A stretch of 64,000 nt of DNA from Dielma fastidiosa (GCF_000313565.1 NZ_HE578928.1:140389-204388), one strand, 5' to 3'. Shown: positions 26,837 to 36,699, counted from the first letter of the stretch. The notes: generated from the letters alone by a model not told the origin. Program-made: numbers and translations.

Positions 26837-27931
26837 ATGCGAGCTGCTTCAGTCTCATTTTGTTTTACACCGGATAATGCGGTCTATCTTAACGGTTATG
26901 AAAAAAGGCGCTGTCTGTCGGAAGGTGTGCATCAGGATTTAATGGCCACCGTGTTATTGCTTGAGGATGTGGAAAAAACAGCAATTATCAGCTTTGACTT
27001 ATGTGGTATTGATCAGGATCTGATTCAGCGTATCGCCGGCTTCAGCAATTTTTCTACGGATCAGCTTTTTGTCTGCGCTACACATACACATGCCTCACTG
27101 AATGAATTTCCACTCTATTTATCTTTTGGTCAGCTGGCAATGCGTTCACCGAATGAAAATATTCGCAGCGAGTTAGCGCGCCAAACCGCGAAAGCATTGC
27201 TTGAAGCAGAAAGAGAGCTTGAGGAAGTAATTCCTTATTCGAAAGTCGCGCAGGCTGCCGGTCTTTACGCCAACCGCAATGATCCAAGCGGTTTAGTTGA
27301 TCGTTTTTTAAACCTGCTTCTATTTCAAACTCATGATGGGCGCAATAAAGGCTGTATTCTGCATTTTAATGCCCATCCTACCGTACTTGATTATCATAAT
27401 ACACTTATTTCACCAGATTTCATCGGTACAACCCGCAATTTAATGACGGCTCAGTTTCGTTGCCCAATTACCATGATCAACGGTGCCTGCGCGGATGTCA
27501 GCACCCGCTTTACCCGCCGTGATGCCAGTATTGCTGAATGTGAACGAATCGGAACAGAGCTCTATCATCGGATCAGTGACTGCACCGATTTGAAAAAACT
27601 TGATCCTGCCCTTTCACTTAAACATCGAATTTATCAAGCAGCTACCTGTGTCTATCTGCCAGAGCTTAAGATGGATCTTTCAATTCTCGAATTAGGTGAA
27701 CTGGTACTGTTTGGTTTCCCTGGTGAAATCAGCGTCCGCTTTTCCCGGGAAATTAAACAGCTGTTTGATGAACGGCGGGTATTGGTCTGCGGTTATACGA
27801 ATGATTATCTTGGCTATTTCATTGATAAGGAGGATGCCAGAGATACTTATGAAGCCAAGATCTGTACACTTCAGCCTGAGGAAAGTACAACATTTATTGA
27901 ATGGTTAAAAACAACCCTTACATTTTTGTAA
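26837..27931 (+). CDS. Neutral/alkaline ceramidase N-terminal-domain-like protein
   Basis: A 364-aa cytosolic protein (no signal peptide) that matches the N-terminal catalytic region of neutral/alkaline non-lysosomal ceramidases. It has DLMATVLLLEDVEKTAIISFD, a CATHTHASLNEFP metal motif, a second histidine in HFNAHPTVL and NGACADVSTR. Bacterial short homologues of this kind are poorly characterised amidase-like hydrolases. It is monocistronic with AAGGGAG at the start and a terminator over its stop. It is divergent from the SIS/YtxH-like pair. Confidence 0.78.
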   Translation: MRAASVSFCFTPDNAVYLNGYEKRRCLSEGVHQDLMATVLLLEDVEKTAIISFDLCGIDQDLIQRIAGFSNFSTDQLFVCATHTHASLNEFPLYLSFGQLAMRSPNENIRSELARQTAKALLEAERELEEVIPYSKVAQAAGLYANRNDPSGLVDRFLNLLLFQTHDGRNKGCILHFNAHPTVLDYHNTLISPDFIGTTRNLMTAQFRCPITMINGACADVSTRFTRRDASIAECERIGTELYHRISDCTDLKKLDPALSLKHRIYQAATCVYLPELKMDLSILELGELVLFGFPGEISVRFSREIKQLFDERRVLVCGYTNDYLGYFIDKEDARDTYEAKICTLQPEESTTFIEWLKTTLTFL

Positions 27932-27941
27932 GGGTATTGTT
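27911..27941 (+). terminator. Terminator overlapping the ceramidase-like stop
   Basis: ACAACCCTTAC / GTAAGGGTATTGT stem with a short T-rich loop. The TAA stop lies in the 3' arm. Confidence 0.65.
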
Positions 27942-28008
27942 ATCCAAAGCAATGGCTTAGAAGCAAGCAAACGGATACAATAAAGACAAGGAAAGAGAGG
28001 TTTGTTCT

Positions 28009-28776
28009 ATGAATAATCTTGTAGACATACAGAATATAGAAAAATACTACGGCAATCGCAGCAACGTCACAAAAGCGATTGACAATATTAGTTTTACTGT
28101 CAAAAAAGGGGAATTCGTAGGTGTTATGGGTCCTTCTGGTTCAGGTAAAACAACCTTGCTGAATTGTATCTCAACGATTGACACAGTAACCAGCGGCAAG
28201 ATTTTTATTAATGATCAGGATATTACTAAGCTGAAACGAAATGGCCTTGCGAAATTCCGCCGTGAGGAATTAGGTTTTATCTTTCAGGACTTTAATCTTT
28301 TAGATACCCTGACTGCTTATGAAAATATTGCTTTAGCCTTAACCATTAATAAAGTACCGGCATCTAAGATTGATGAGCGGGTCAAAGATGTCGCAAGTAA
28401 GCTGGAAATTCAAAATGAATTAAATAAATACCCGATTCAGATGTCCGGCGGACAAAAGCAAAGAGTTGCCTGTGCGCGTGCTTTAGTTACGAATCCAAGT
28501 CTCATTTTGGCAGATGAACCAACAGGTGCTTTGGATTCTAAGAGTGCCAGAATGCTGCTGGATTCAATGGAAAAGCTGAATCAGGAGTTTAAAGCAACCA
28601 TCATGATGGTAACTCATGATGCCTTTACCGCCAGCTATGCACACCGCATCTTATTTATTAAGGATGGTAAAATATTTAATGAAATCATTCGTGGAACAGA
28701 CAGCCGCAAGACATTCTTCAATAAAATCATCGAAGTTGTAACCTTATTAGGCGGAGACAGCGGTAATGTACTTTAA
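28009..28776 (+). CDS. ABC transporter ATP-binding protein, BceA-like
   Basis: A 255-aa ATPase with Walker A (GPSGSGKTTLLNCIST), signature MSGGQKQRVACARALV and Walker B LILADEPTGALDSKS. It has the C-terminal extension usual for peptide-resistance transporters (BceA/VraD/YtsC). It overlaps the large permease by 11 nt. Such transporters remove antimicrobial peptides from lipid II-cycle intermediates and signal to BceS-type kinases. The likely kinase partner is at 12.9-13.9 kb. Confidence 0.9.
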   Translation: MNNLVDIQNIEKYYGNRSNVTKAIDNISFTVKKGEFVGVMGPSGSGKTTLLNCISTIDTVTSGKIFINDQDITKLKRNGLAKFRREELGFIFQDFNLLDTLTAYENIALALTINKVPASKIDERVKDVASKLEIQNELNKYPIQMSGGQKQRVACARALVTNPSLILADEPTGALDSKSARMLLDSMEKLNQEFKATIMMVTHDAFTASYAHRILFIKDGKIFNEIIRGTDSRKTFFNKIIEVVTLLGGDSGNVL

Positions 28777-30802
28777 GCTTGCACTGCGGAATGTCAGAAA
28801 ATCATTCAAGGATTATCTGATTTATTTTCTGACGCTTACCTTCTCTGTCTGTCTGTTTTATGCTTTCAACTCATTTCAGGAGCAGCAGGCTGTTCTCGAA
28901 ATGACAACGATACAAAGTGATATGATGGATAACGCGGCGATGATCATGCTGGCATTGTCATGGGTTGTAGCTGTTGTTTTGGCTTTTTTAATCATCTATG
29001 CGAATAATTTTCTGATTAAACGCAGAAAAAAAGAATTTGGCCTGATGATGATTATGGGTATGTCCAAGACTAAAATATCCAAGATACTCTGTTATGAAAC
29101 ATTTATGATCGGTATTGTTTCATTGATTACCGGTTTATTTGCAGGTTTTCTATTATCCCAGGGACTGACAGTGCTGACGGCTCAGCTGTTCGTACTGCCG
29201 CTGACTAAATTTAGATTTATCTTCTCATGGAGTTCAATGCTGATTACAATACTCAGCTTTGCCATTATCTTTATTCTTGTCATGTTATTTAATACTTTTA
29301 TCTTAGGTAAATATAAGTGCATTGATTTGCTGAATGCCGATCGAAAGAATGAAGCTTTTAAGATTAAATCAACAACGCTTACTATCATTCTATTTGTTCT
29401 TGCATGCATCTTGCTGATCGGCGACTATATCTTTGTTATGAAAGCAGGCATCAATATGTTTACGAATCTACCTGCAATCATTATTGCCGGCAGTCTGGGA
29501 ACCTTGTTTTTCTTCATGTCATTATCCGGCTTCCTGCTGCGTTTTATCCAATCAAGCAAGCGCTTATACTTCCGCAAGCTGAATATGTTTGTGTTAAGAC
29601 AGGTGAATTCCAACATTAATTCCAATGTAATTTCAATGAGTGTTATCTGTGTTATGCTGTTATTGGGAATTGGTGCTTTTTCTACCGGACTTTCAATTAA
29701 TCAGACAGTCAATGCCAATATCAATGCCAATACGCCGTTTGATGTTACCGCTGATGTTTATTATCAGAATATGAGCTTTGATGATGCAATGGCCGAATTA
29801 GGGGCTGATTTAAGTGATATTAAATCTAAGTTCACAATGGATATATATTATGATTATGCCGGAGAGGATACACCGGGTACAACCTATGCCACATTAGCAA
29901 AACTGATTCCTGAAACTGATCTGGATAGTGTGATGATTAATGCCGGCAGTATGCCGTTAGCGATTTATCCATTATCTGATTACAATAACTTCCTTCAGGC
30001 TAAAGGATTGCAGACAATTTCACTCAATCCTGATGAGGCAGTCTTAGCGGCTGCGAATGAGCAGGCATATGATGCCATCAGCAGTGTGTACAATCATGCT
30101 CAAAGCATTCAGGCATTGAATCAGGAATTAAAGCTTGTAAAGCGGGATCTTCCGATTACCAATGTAATTAATAACACAGCAATCACAACAACCATCGGTT
30201 TAATCGTTGATGATTCGCTGATTGAAAATAATCCGCCTAATTCATTTTATATGGATACCCAGTTTGCAATTTCGCATTATACGAATATTACCTTAAAGGA
30301 TGGCGCAGATGACACTGCCTTTGCCCAGAAAATCTATGATGCCTATGCTCAGAATCAATTAGACGATATGTTTATCTATATGGATACCCGCAGTGAAATT
30401 TATGCAAGCAGCACTGGCTTGACGGTTACCTTTACTTATGTCGGCATTTATTTGGGCTTTGTATTCCTGCTGACTAGCTGTGTCATGCTGGCGCTCCAGC
30501 AATTATCACAGGCTGCGGATAACCGCCGTTATTATCTGGTGCTTAATAAGATTGGTGCTGATGCGAGAATGTGTTCCCAATCAGTTAACTTCCAGATTGC
30601 GATCTATTTCATGATGCCGCTGTCACTAGCTATCGTGCATTCATTGGTAGGTATTACCGCTATGGACAAGGTTATTGCGATTCTTGGCAAAACAGATCGT
30701 TTAATGCCGGCATTGATGACCTCAGGCATTGTTGTCCTCATATATGGGTTATATTTCCTTGCGACCTGCAGCGGTTATAAACGAATCCTAAATCAAAAGT
30801 AA
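28766..30802 (+). CDS. BceB-like ABC permease (peptide detoxification type)
   Basis: A 678-aa permease with the BceB layout: TM1 near ~17-38, three TM helices and an FtsX domain (residues ~55-180, KRRKKEFGLMMIMGMSKTKI), two more helices, and TM ~285-310. The extracellular domain spans ~315-545 and three C-terminal TM helices follow. The single large extracellular domain between TM7 and TM8 is diagnostic for BceB-type sensors and transporters. It overlaps its ATPase gene and ends before a terminator. Confidence 0.88.
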   Translation: MYFKLALRNVRKSFKDYLIYFLTLTFSVCLFYAFNSFQEQQAVLEMTTIQSDMMDNAAMIMLALSWVVAVVLAFLIIYANNFLIKRRKKEFGLMMIMGMSKTKISKILCYETFMIGIVSLITGLFAGFLLSQGLTVLTAQLFVLPLTKFRFIFSWSSMLITILSFAIIFILVMLFNTFILGKYKCIDLLNADRKNEAFKIKSTTLTIILFVLACILLIGDYIFVMKAGINMFTNLPAIIIAGSLGTLFFFMSLSGFLLRFIQSSKRLYFRKLNMFVLRQVNSNINSNVISMSVICVMLLLGIGAFSTGLSINQTVNANINANTPFDVTADVYYQNMSFDDAMAELGADLSDIKSKFTMDIYYDYAGEDTPGTTYATLAKLIPETDLDSVMINAGSMPLAIYPLSDYNNFLQAKGLQTISLNPDEAVLAAANEQAYDAISSVYNHAQSIQALNQELKLVKRDLPITNVINNTAITTTIGLIVDDSLIENNPPNSFYMDTQFAISHYTNITLKDGADDTAFAQKIYDAYAQNQLDDMFIYMDTRSEIYASSTGLTVTFTYVGIYLGFVFLLTSCVMLALQQLSQAADNRRYYLVLNKIGADARMCSQSVNFQIAIYFMMPLSLAIVHSLVGITAMDKVIAILGKTDRLMPALMTSGIVVLIYGLYFLATCSGYKRILNQK

Positions 30803-30825
30803 AAACATAATCAAAACTTAATATT

Positions 30826-30854
30826 ACAGCATGGCATATGTCATGCTGTTTTTA
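30826..30854 (+). terminator. Terminator of the BceAB-like operon
   Basis: ACAGCATG / CATGCTGT with an 8-nt loop and a TTTTT run. Confidence 0.88.
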
Positions 30855-30882
30855 ATCGTTTTATGTCTGGTTTGTGTTGGTC

Positions 30883-30915
30883 ACACTTGTGTCATTGAGT
30901 TGCCCTTGCTATAAT
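30883..30915 (+). promoter_or_regulatory. Extended -10 promoter and possible operator of the TetR/DUF1266 operon
   Basis: TGCTATAAT ends at 30915. The small dyad ACACTTGTGT at 30883-30892 lies near the -35 position and could be an autorepressor site. Confidence 0.5.
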
Positions 30916-30960
30916 AAAGATAGATTTAAATATTTGTTTTTATTTTAAGGAGGGTATATC

Positions 30961-31572
30961 ATGCCTAAGGTTGCTTATTCTGAAATAGACCGCAATAAAA
31001 TCAAGGAAGACCTAATAGAAACCGGACTGGAATTGTTTTCTAAACAAGGGATTCAGCATACGACGGTTGAACAAATCTACACCCGTGTTGGCATTTCAAG
31101 AACCTTCTTTTACACCTTTTTCCCAGCAAAAGAGGATTTGGTTGTAGAAGCCTTTTATTGTCAGCAGCCCAAAATCTTGGCATATGCGCAAAAGCTGATG
31201 GATGACCAAACCCTGAACTGGCATGATAAAATCAATCATTTTCTTCATGATTTCTGTTATGGCGGACAAGGTCATTTCACAATCATGAGTGTAGAGGAAC
31301 AGCAGTCATTTTCCAAGTGCCTTTCCGGTGAAAAGCGCGAAGAATTTCAGACAAGAAGGCTGACATTTTTCAAAGAAGTGCTGAATATCTTTGAAATTCA
31401 TGCTGATACGCAGACCACAAAACTGCTTGGCAATTTAGTATTCTCTGCGGCTGTCTTATGCAAAGCAATTCCAGATACACTGCCTTTCCTATTTTCTGAC
31501 GCAGCGGATGATTTGGCAGAATTTCAAATTAATCACATCCTTAAATATATGGAAACGCTGCATCAATCATAA
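30961..31572 (+). CDS. TetR family regulator heading a four-gene operon
   Basis: A 203-aa regulator with N-terminal TetR HTH (~12-58, FSKQGIQHTTVEQIYTRVGI then SRTFFYTFFPAKEDLVVEAF). The C-terminal ligand domain is not assigned. It has a strong AAGGAGGG ribosome site. Three proteins of unknown function follow on the same strand with gaps of 21, 42 and 9 nt, so this is probably their regulator. Confidence 0.88.
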   Translation: MPKVAYSEIDRNKIKEDLIETGLELFSKQGIQHTTVEQIYTRVGISRTFFYTFFPAKEDLVVEAFYCQQPKILAYAQKLMDDQTLNWHDKINHFLHDFCYGGQGHFTIMSVEEQQSFSKCLSGEKREEFQTRRLTFFKEVLNIFEIHADTQTTKLLGNLVFSAAVLCKAIPDTLPFLFSDAADDLAEFQINHILKYMETLHQS

Positions 31573-31593
31573 ATTACAAGGAGGAATAACATA

Positions 31594-32079
31594 ATGGGAT
31601 TATTCAACAAATTTTTTAAAGGACCTGAGATTGATCAGGCCAAGAGTGATGCAAACCGCAGCAAGATGCGCGCCTGCTTTGATCAAGCTGTGGAAAACGG
31701 CACTGAATACAAGCTGGCGGCTGGCTATACTGAAGACGTAAGCCGTTTTAACTATGGCTTGGTTCACGGCAGCAAATCAAAAATCGGCAGCTTGATTGTC
31801 GGCTGGAATGAGCAAAATGAAACAATTGTTGTAGTACCTACAACGCCTGACCTTGATGAATGCAGCAATCCAGTCTACTATCGCCGCTCAGAAATTTATA
31901 AGGCATACCGTAATAAATATCCAACCGATGCCTTTATCATCTATCCGGATAAGAAGGGTTACATCGCGATTAATATTTTTGAGTGGCTGGAAGATGAAAG
32001 CAACTATATTTATATTGATCAAGAGGCTGAAGCAAAGGCCTTTACCGATTTCTTTATGAATCACTTTAAGACGAAGTAA
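31594..32079 (+). CDS. Conserved 161-aa protein of unknown function
   Basis: A soluble alpha/beta protein starting MGLFNKFFKGPEIDQAKSDA. The middle has strand-like segments SKIGSLIVGW, ETIVVVPTTPDLD and DAFIIYPDKKGYIAINIFEW. There is no signal peptide or TM helix. The start has AAGGAGG. I do not recognise the family. Its position between a TetR regulator and a DUF1266 gene is the only functional hint. Confidence 0.72.
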   Translation: MGLFNKFFKGPEIDQAKSDANRSKMRACFDQAVENGTEYKLAAGYTEDVSRFNYGLVHGSKSKIGSLIVGWNEQNETIVVVPTTPDLDECSNPVYYRRSEIYKAYRNKYPTDAFIIYPDKKGYIAINIFEWLEDESNYIYIDQEAEAKAFTDFFMNHFKTK

Positions 32080-32121
32080 GAGTTACAGTTCATATCATAA
32101 ATCCATAGGAGGATACTTATC

Positions 32122-33318
32122 ATGATTGATATTGAAGAAATGATGAAACGAGCACAGGAAGCCAGTGAAGCTGCATCCAAGCAGTTAAATGAATCAATTG
32201 AAAAAAGTAAAAAGATCAGTGAAAAGATGCAGGCTGATGCTGAAAAGGCTGAAGCCGAAAGAGCAGCCCGCCAGTTGTCAGCCGATGAACAGGCAATGGC
32301 AAACCAGCAGCGGCAAGTCGAAATTTTAGGCCAGATGTTTAATCCTGAAATCATGGCACAAATGACAGCTAACGAAGATATGCTTAAACAGATGGTGGAT
32401 CAGAAAGCCGCTGAAGCAACGGCTGGCATCATGGATCAGCTGTTTGGTGAAGATATGGGAGTGATTGCGGCTGCTTTAGAAACCTTGGCTATGGAAGAAG
32501 AGGATGAGGACGAGGAGGAAGAGGCTGAATTTGATGATGCTTTAGAAACGGAGTTATATAATATATTAGATGAAAAAATGGCACAGCTTGCAGCGCTGCC
32601 GGAGCCGGAGCCAATCACATATGCTAAGGATGATGCTCGGTGGAGACAGTTTGGGATTCTTCTTTCAGGCATGATAGCTAAATTAAATGATCATCAATTA
32701 GACTGCATTGATGTTGAGGAACACATTCCTCTTATGGAACAGCAAATTGTATCATTAGTACGCCGCACATGGGGAATTAATGGACGCGGTGAACTGATGG
32801 ATACTCTCCGTTATCTGACTCAGGAAGGTTATACGCTGCGCTATCAGATTTATTGTGAAGCTAATTCACCGGAAGAATTAATAAGCAATACTGATAGTGA
32901 AGAGGAACAAGCGTCACTGCGCCGTGCTTGGCGTTTTGCGCAGCATTATAAAACCCACTATACACCAAGTTTCATGATTGGCTGGGATATTGGACGTGCC
33001 GCTATGCTGACACGGTGGGGATGTTATTTAGGCTGGCTTACTGAAGGAGAAGCGACGGGAATCCTATCGGATCTGTCACAGCGGGCAGTCAAGGCTTTAG
33101 ATAACTGGCGCGAATTTGCTCAATCTTATCTTTTTGGCGGTTTGATGTGGAAGCTGCTTTGCAATGATGCTTCAGCAGAAAGCTATCTTAGCTTCTTAAG
33201 CGATGCTACTGCCGATTTGCTTGCCGGCTTGCCTGAAGACGATGACGGTCAATGGGCGGCCTGTCCTTGGCCTGAATATCAAGAATCTCATTTTTCGGAT
33301 ATGAACCGGTATCATTAG
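32122..33318 (+). CDS. DUF1266-domain protein with coiled-coil N-terminus
   Basis: A 398-aa cytosolic protein. Residues 1-65 are a charged coiled coil (MMKRAQEASEAASKQLNESI). An acidic stretch lies at ~117-135 (MEEEDEDEEEEAEF). Residues ~200-385 match DUF1266, with the typical AWRFAQHYKTHYTPSFMIGW and DIGRAAMLTRWGCYLGWL. DUF1266 occurs in E. coli YbeR/YbeU and scattered bacteria and has no known function. AGGAGG ribosome site. Lies 9 nt before the 809-aa gene. Confidence 0.8.
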   Translation: MIDIEEMMKRAQEASEAASKQLNESIEKSKKISEKMQADAEKAEAERAARQLSADEQAMANQQRQVEILGQMFNPEIMAQMTANEDMLKQMVDQKAAEATAGIMDQLFGEDMGVIAAALETLAMEEEDEDEEEEAEFDDALETELYNILDEKMAQLAALPEPEPITYAKDDARWRQFGILLSGMIAKLNDHQLDCIDVEEHIPLMEQQIVSLVRRTWGINGRGELMDTLRYLTQEGYTLRYQIYCEANSPEELISNTDSEEEQASLRRAWRFAQHYKTHYTPSFMIGWDIGRAAMLTRWGCYLGWLTEGEATGILSDLSQRAVKALDNWREFAQSYLFGGLMWKLLCNDASAESYLSFLSDATADLLAGLPEDDDGQWAACPWPEYQESHFSDMNRYH

Positions 33319-33327
33319 AGGAACATC

Positions 33328-35757
33328 ATGTTTGACCTTATTGCTTTAGAGAAAGATGCCCTGGATATTCTTAATTTTGATGGAGAGATAACTGATACAC
33401 TGGCAGAACTGCGCAAGAAATGGGGGCGGGACATTCCCGCTCTTTTTGACCAGCAATTTGATGATGTTGTGATGCAATATATGACCTTTGAACATGAAGA
33501 TGGAATACAGGCGCTGGGTCAGGAACTAACTGCTTTCGGATGGTGTCTCTATGACTTTGATGAAGAAGACGAGCATTTATTCATCCTGCTATCGGATAAA
33601 GAAAAAGCCTCCTTTGAACAGCAGTGCCGCAAAGCTGATCACTATTTTAAGCTGATGAAGCAGCGCGGACGCGCGTTTGGGCAGGCTGCCAAAGAACAGC
33701 CTACACAACCGTTAATGCCTTGCAATGACACATATTTCCCTCAAGATGCCTACTATACGATACAAACAATTGCCGGTAATTTCGCAAGTGGTATTTGGAT
33801 TGCCAAGGACGAGATACAGCAGGGAAAGTTTGTAGCTGATCTGCGTGAACGGCCATTAAAGCCGATTAAAGTAAACTGGGAAGGATTTCATGGCTTTACT
33901 TATTCCCCAAAATTAGACTTTTATGCCGCTATCTATACTACAAAGTATGCTCAAATGATAATTGGCGGAAAGGATGCGGCAAGCGTTAATGATTGGGGAA
34001 AACTGACACCTCGTTCAATGCGTAGATTGAACCGCTTGTATTGGTGCAATGACTATCTCTGCACAGGGGATGAGGAAAGTGTTTTGATTCTCAAAATGAA
34101 CGAGTCCGGCGTAGAGGATGTCCAGCGGTTCATTCTCTCCCCCTCCGACAGTATCTGCCGCTTTGCAATTGACGGTTTGGGACATCTTTATATGAATCGA
34201 GGTCATAGTGACAGCGAAATTCTCAGATATGAAAATCGAGATTTACAATGCCACCCCTTCCGCCGCAGCGGCTATGATGAATTGGACAACTCCCTGCCTG
34301 TCTTTAATACATCACGCCTGCTGATGATCCGTGAAACTTCAGGATGGGATAACAATCATTCTAATCTGTTGGATTTAGACATGATGAATGGCTGCTGTAA
34401 AATTGTTCCATTGCCAGGGTTAGGTGAAAATCTTAAGCTGCATCCTTTCATCAATGATTGGGTGATAATCTATAATTCAGGGGATGATTTTCGAACTGAT
34501 TTCGCCCAGCTATGGAATCAAAAAAGCGGTGAAATACTGCGCATCCGTCCCGGTATGTTCGCTTCCTGCAAGCCAAATCAAATCGCGGCTTTGCCTGATG
34601 GCCGAATAATCATCACGACTCTGCAGACAAAGGTGGGCAGCGTTATCCATGAGCCTAAGGATTTTTGGGGATTTCTGCGCTTAGCCAATAAGCCGAAGCA
34701 TCTGGGAAAATGGCGGCGTTATCATTCTCTTTATCCTGACATTCCGCGTACCTTGCCAGCAAATCAACAGTTACATATTAAAAAGAATCAGCTTGTGATT
34801 TGCGGAAAGAAACTAATTCCACCCTTCACTTTAGAAAAAGTGACTGAAATTCTTGGCACCGCTCGCATTGTGACTAAGCAAGGGGCCCGCAAGGACAGCA
34901 ATACTAACGATGCGCAGCTAAAACCGGTGATTTATTATGTGTGGGACAATCTAGGTATTCAAGGCCAAGTCAATAATAATGAAATTGAAAATTTTATAAT
35001 CTGCCTTTCTCGCCATGATCACAATCTTGCCGCAAAATCATTTGACGGCAATGTGCTAATTAACGGCAGGGATTATATTGAAACAAACTGGGAGACTTTT
35101 GGTTCTATCAACACGCTTAAGCTGGGCTGTTTCACAATTTTCACCTGTTTACCTCGCTGTACTTTAGAAAACAACGATGAAAAGCTTAAGGCTATAATCG
35201 CTTATTATGCCAGTCATATTAAAATATACTACACGCCTGTAAAGCTGAACGCTAAATCTTTAAAATATAAGCTTCCTAAATGTAACGAACCATTACTAGA
35301 ATTTAAAAATCTGAATTTCAAATTGGCTGTGATGAATGTTTTGATGTATGAAAAGAATTTGATAAAACCAAAGTTTAATATCTGGGAATTTGCCAGTGAA
35401 TACACTCAACGCAAAATTGATCCGGAAACTGAGGGCTATGACAAATTAATACCTGAAGCCGCAGACTGGTTTATGCGTTATCCAATTCCTGCCCGGTTAG
35501 CTTCTGAAATAACCGAAATCAACATGGATGGCGGCGATGAAATTAACTGCCAGCTTGCCCCTAACTGGGATGGTGAGGACAGCTTGTTTGATATCGATGC
35601 CATTGATGAAAATGAATTGCGTCAATTCCCTAAGCTTAAACGAGTATCTATCTTCACAACCAATGAATACAATGTTGTTTCAATATTTCGTAAATTAGGA
35701 ATTAAGGTTGTTTCAGCCTATGATATCCCTTTTGAAATGGATATAAAAAAAATTTAA
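33328..35757 (+). CDS. Large 809-aa protein of unknown function
   Basis: A soluble 809-aa protein. Residues ~1-115 form a small alpha/beta domain (FDLIALEKDALDILNFDGEI, FGWCLYDFDEEDEHLFILLS) that resembles DUF6630-type modules, though I am unsure of this. Residues ~130-470 are rich in repeated strand-turn segments (GLGHLYMNRGHSDSEILRYE, LPDGRIIITTLQTKVGS) suggesting a beta-propeller. The C-terminus is another alpha/beta unit. No signal peptide or catalytic motif is evident. It closes the TetR/161-aa/DUF1266 operon. Confidence 0.7.
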   Translation: MFDLIALEKDALDILNFDGEITDTLAELRKKWGRDIPALFDQQFDDVVMQYMTFEHEDGIQALGQELTAFGWCLYDFDEEDEHLFILLSDKEKASFEQQCRKADHYFKLMKQRGRAFGQAAKEQPTQPLMPCNDTYFPQDAYYTIQTIAGNFASGIWIAKDEIQQGKFVADLRERPLKPIKVNWEGFHGFTYSPKLDFYAAIYTTKYAQMIIGGKDAASVNDWGKLTPRSMRRLNRLYWCNDYLCTGDEESVLILKMNESGVEDVQRFILSPSDSICRFAIDGLGHLYMNRGHSDSEILRYENRDLQCHPFRRSGYDELDNSLPVFNTSRLLMIRETSGWDNNHSNLLDLDMMNGCCKIVPLPGLGENLKLHPFINDWVIIYNSGDDFRTDFAQLWNQKSGEILRIRPGMFASCKPNQIAALPDGRIIITTLQTKVGSVIHEPKDFWGFLRLANKPKHLGKWRRYHSLYPDIPRTLPANQQLHIKKNQLVICGKKLIPPFTLEKVTEILGTARIVTKQGARKDSNTNDAQLKPVIYYVWDNLGIQGQVNNNEIENFIICLSRHDHNLAAKSFDGNVLINGRDYIETNWETFGSINTLKLGCFTIFTCLPRCTLENNDEKLKAIIAYYASHIKIYYTPVKLNAKSLKYKLPKCNEPLLEFKNLNFKLAVMNVLMYEKNLIKPKFNIWEFASEYTQRKIDPETEGYDKLIPEAADWFMRYPIPARLASEITEINMDGGDEINCQLAPNWDGEDSLFDIDAIDENELRQFPKLKRVSIFTTNEYNVVSIFRKLGIKVVSAYDIPFEMDIKKI

Positions 35758-35759
35758 AA

Positions 35760-35790
35760 AGAAGGACATCGTATCTGCGGTGTCCTTTGT
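35760..35790 (+). terminator. Possible terminator of the DUF1266 operon
   Basis: AAGGACATC / GGTGTCCTT hairpin with a broken T tract. Confidence 0.5.
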
Positions 35791-35856
35791 GTCATATCAT
35801 ACAAGAAATTAAAATCAGAAGGTGCTACAATAATGAATAATGAAAGGAGGATCAGC

Positions 35857-36699
35857 ATGTCTCAAATACAGGAACAGCGTCATGTCTATTATGATCATGA
35901 CTTAGATATAGAAGCCTATAACCTCAGCGGCATCGTTCAGAAATTCCCTAATCATTTTCATGAATATTATGTCATTGGCTTTGTCGAGGGAGGCAGCCGG
36001 CATCTTTGGTGCAAAGGAGAGGAATATGATCTGTCGGTGGGTGATCTGATTCTTTTTAATCCCCGTGATAATCATTACTGCGCGCCGATTAATGGTGAGA
36101 TACTGGATTATCGAGCCGTAAATATTAATCCTGAAATCATGGTTAAGATGGCAGGTGAAATCACAGGCAAGGAATTTACGCCTTATTTCATACACAATGT
36201 CATTTATCAAAGTGATATCACTCGTTCATTAAACGATTTATATAATGCGATTTTAAACCATGCCCCTAAGCTTGAAAAAGAGGAAGCCTTCTTTTTCCTG
36301 CTGGATCAAGTATTTCAGGAGCATGTCATGCCCTTTGATGAAATCAGTGTCAGTGAACCTGATCAGCAAATTAAATTGCTTTGTACCTATATGGAAGAGC
36401 ATTATTCAAAAAATATACAGCTTGATGATTTAGTAGCTATGACTAATTTCAGTAAATCATATTTATTGAGATCGTTTACCCGTCAAATTGGTGTATCACC
36501 TTACCGCTATCTGCAGACAATCCGAATTGACCGGGCTAAAAAACTATTGGAACAGGGCATTTTACCAATTGATGCGGCAGTAATGACTGGTTTTGCGGAT
36601 CAAAGTCATTTCACAAATTTCTTTAAAGAATTTATCGGCTTGACGCCAAAACAATATCAGCGGATTTTTATCAATCCTAAGGGGAAGAAAAATGAGTGA
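35857..36699 (+). CDS. AraC family regulator with cupin sensor domain
   Basis: A 280-aa regulator with an N-terminal AraC-binding cupin (residues ~15-100, FPNHFHEYYVIGFVEGGSR) and two C-terminal AraC HTH motifs (residues ~190-275, SYLLRSFTRQIGVSPYRYLQ and ADQSHFTNFFKEFIGLTPKQ). ATG 35857 has AAAGGAGG 6 nt upstream; ATG 35833 would bury it. An extended -10 TGCTACAAT ends at 35831. It overlaps the EamA transporter by 8 nt, so it probably regulates its own operon. Confidence 0.9.
   Translation: MSQIQEQRHVYYDHDLDIEAYNLSGIVQKFPNHFHEYYVIGFVEGGSRHLWCKGEEYDLSVGDLILFNPRDNHYCAPINGEILDYRAVNINPEIMVKMAGEITGKEFTPYFIHNVIYQSDITRSLNDLYNAILNHAPKLEKEEAFFFLLDQVFQEHVMPFDEISVSEPDQQIKLLCTYMEEHYSKNIQLDDLVAMTNFSKSYLLRSFTRQIGVSPYRYLQTIRIDRAKKLLEQGILPIDAAVMTGFADQSHFTNFFKEFIGLTPKQYQRIFINPKGKKNE

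Noticed and set aside
27932..28008. BceR binding site before the BceAB-like genes
   Set aside because: TTATCC and GGATAC form a loose inverted repeat with a long spacer, too weak to annotate.
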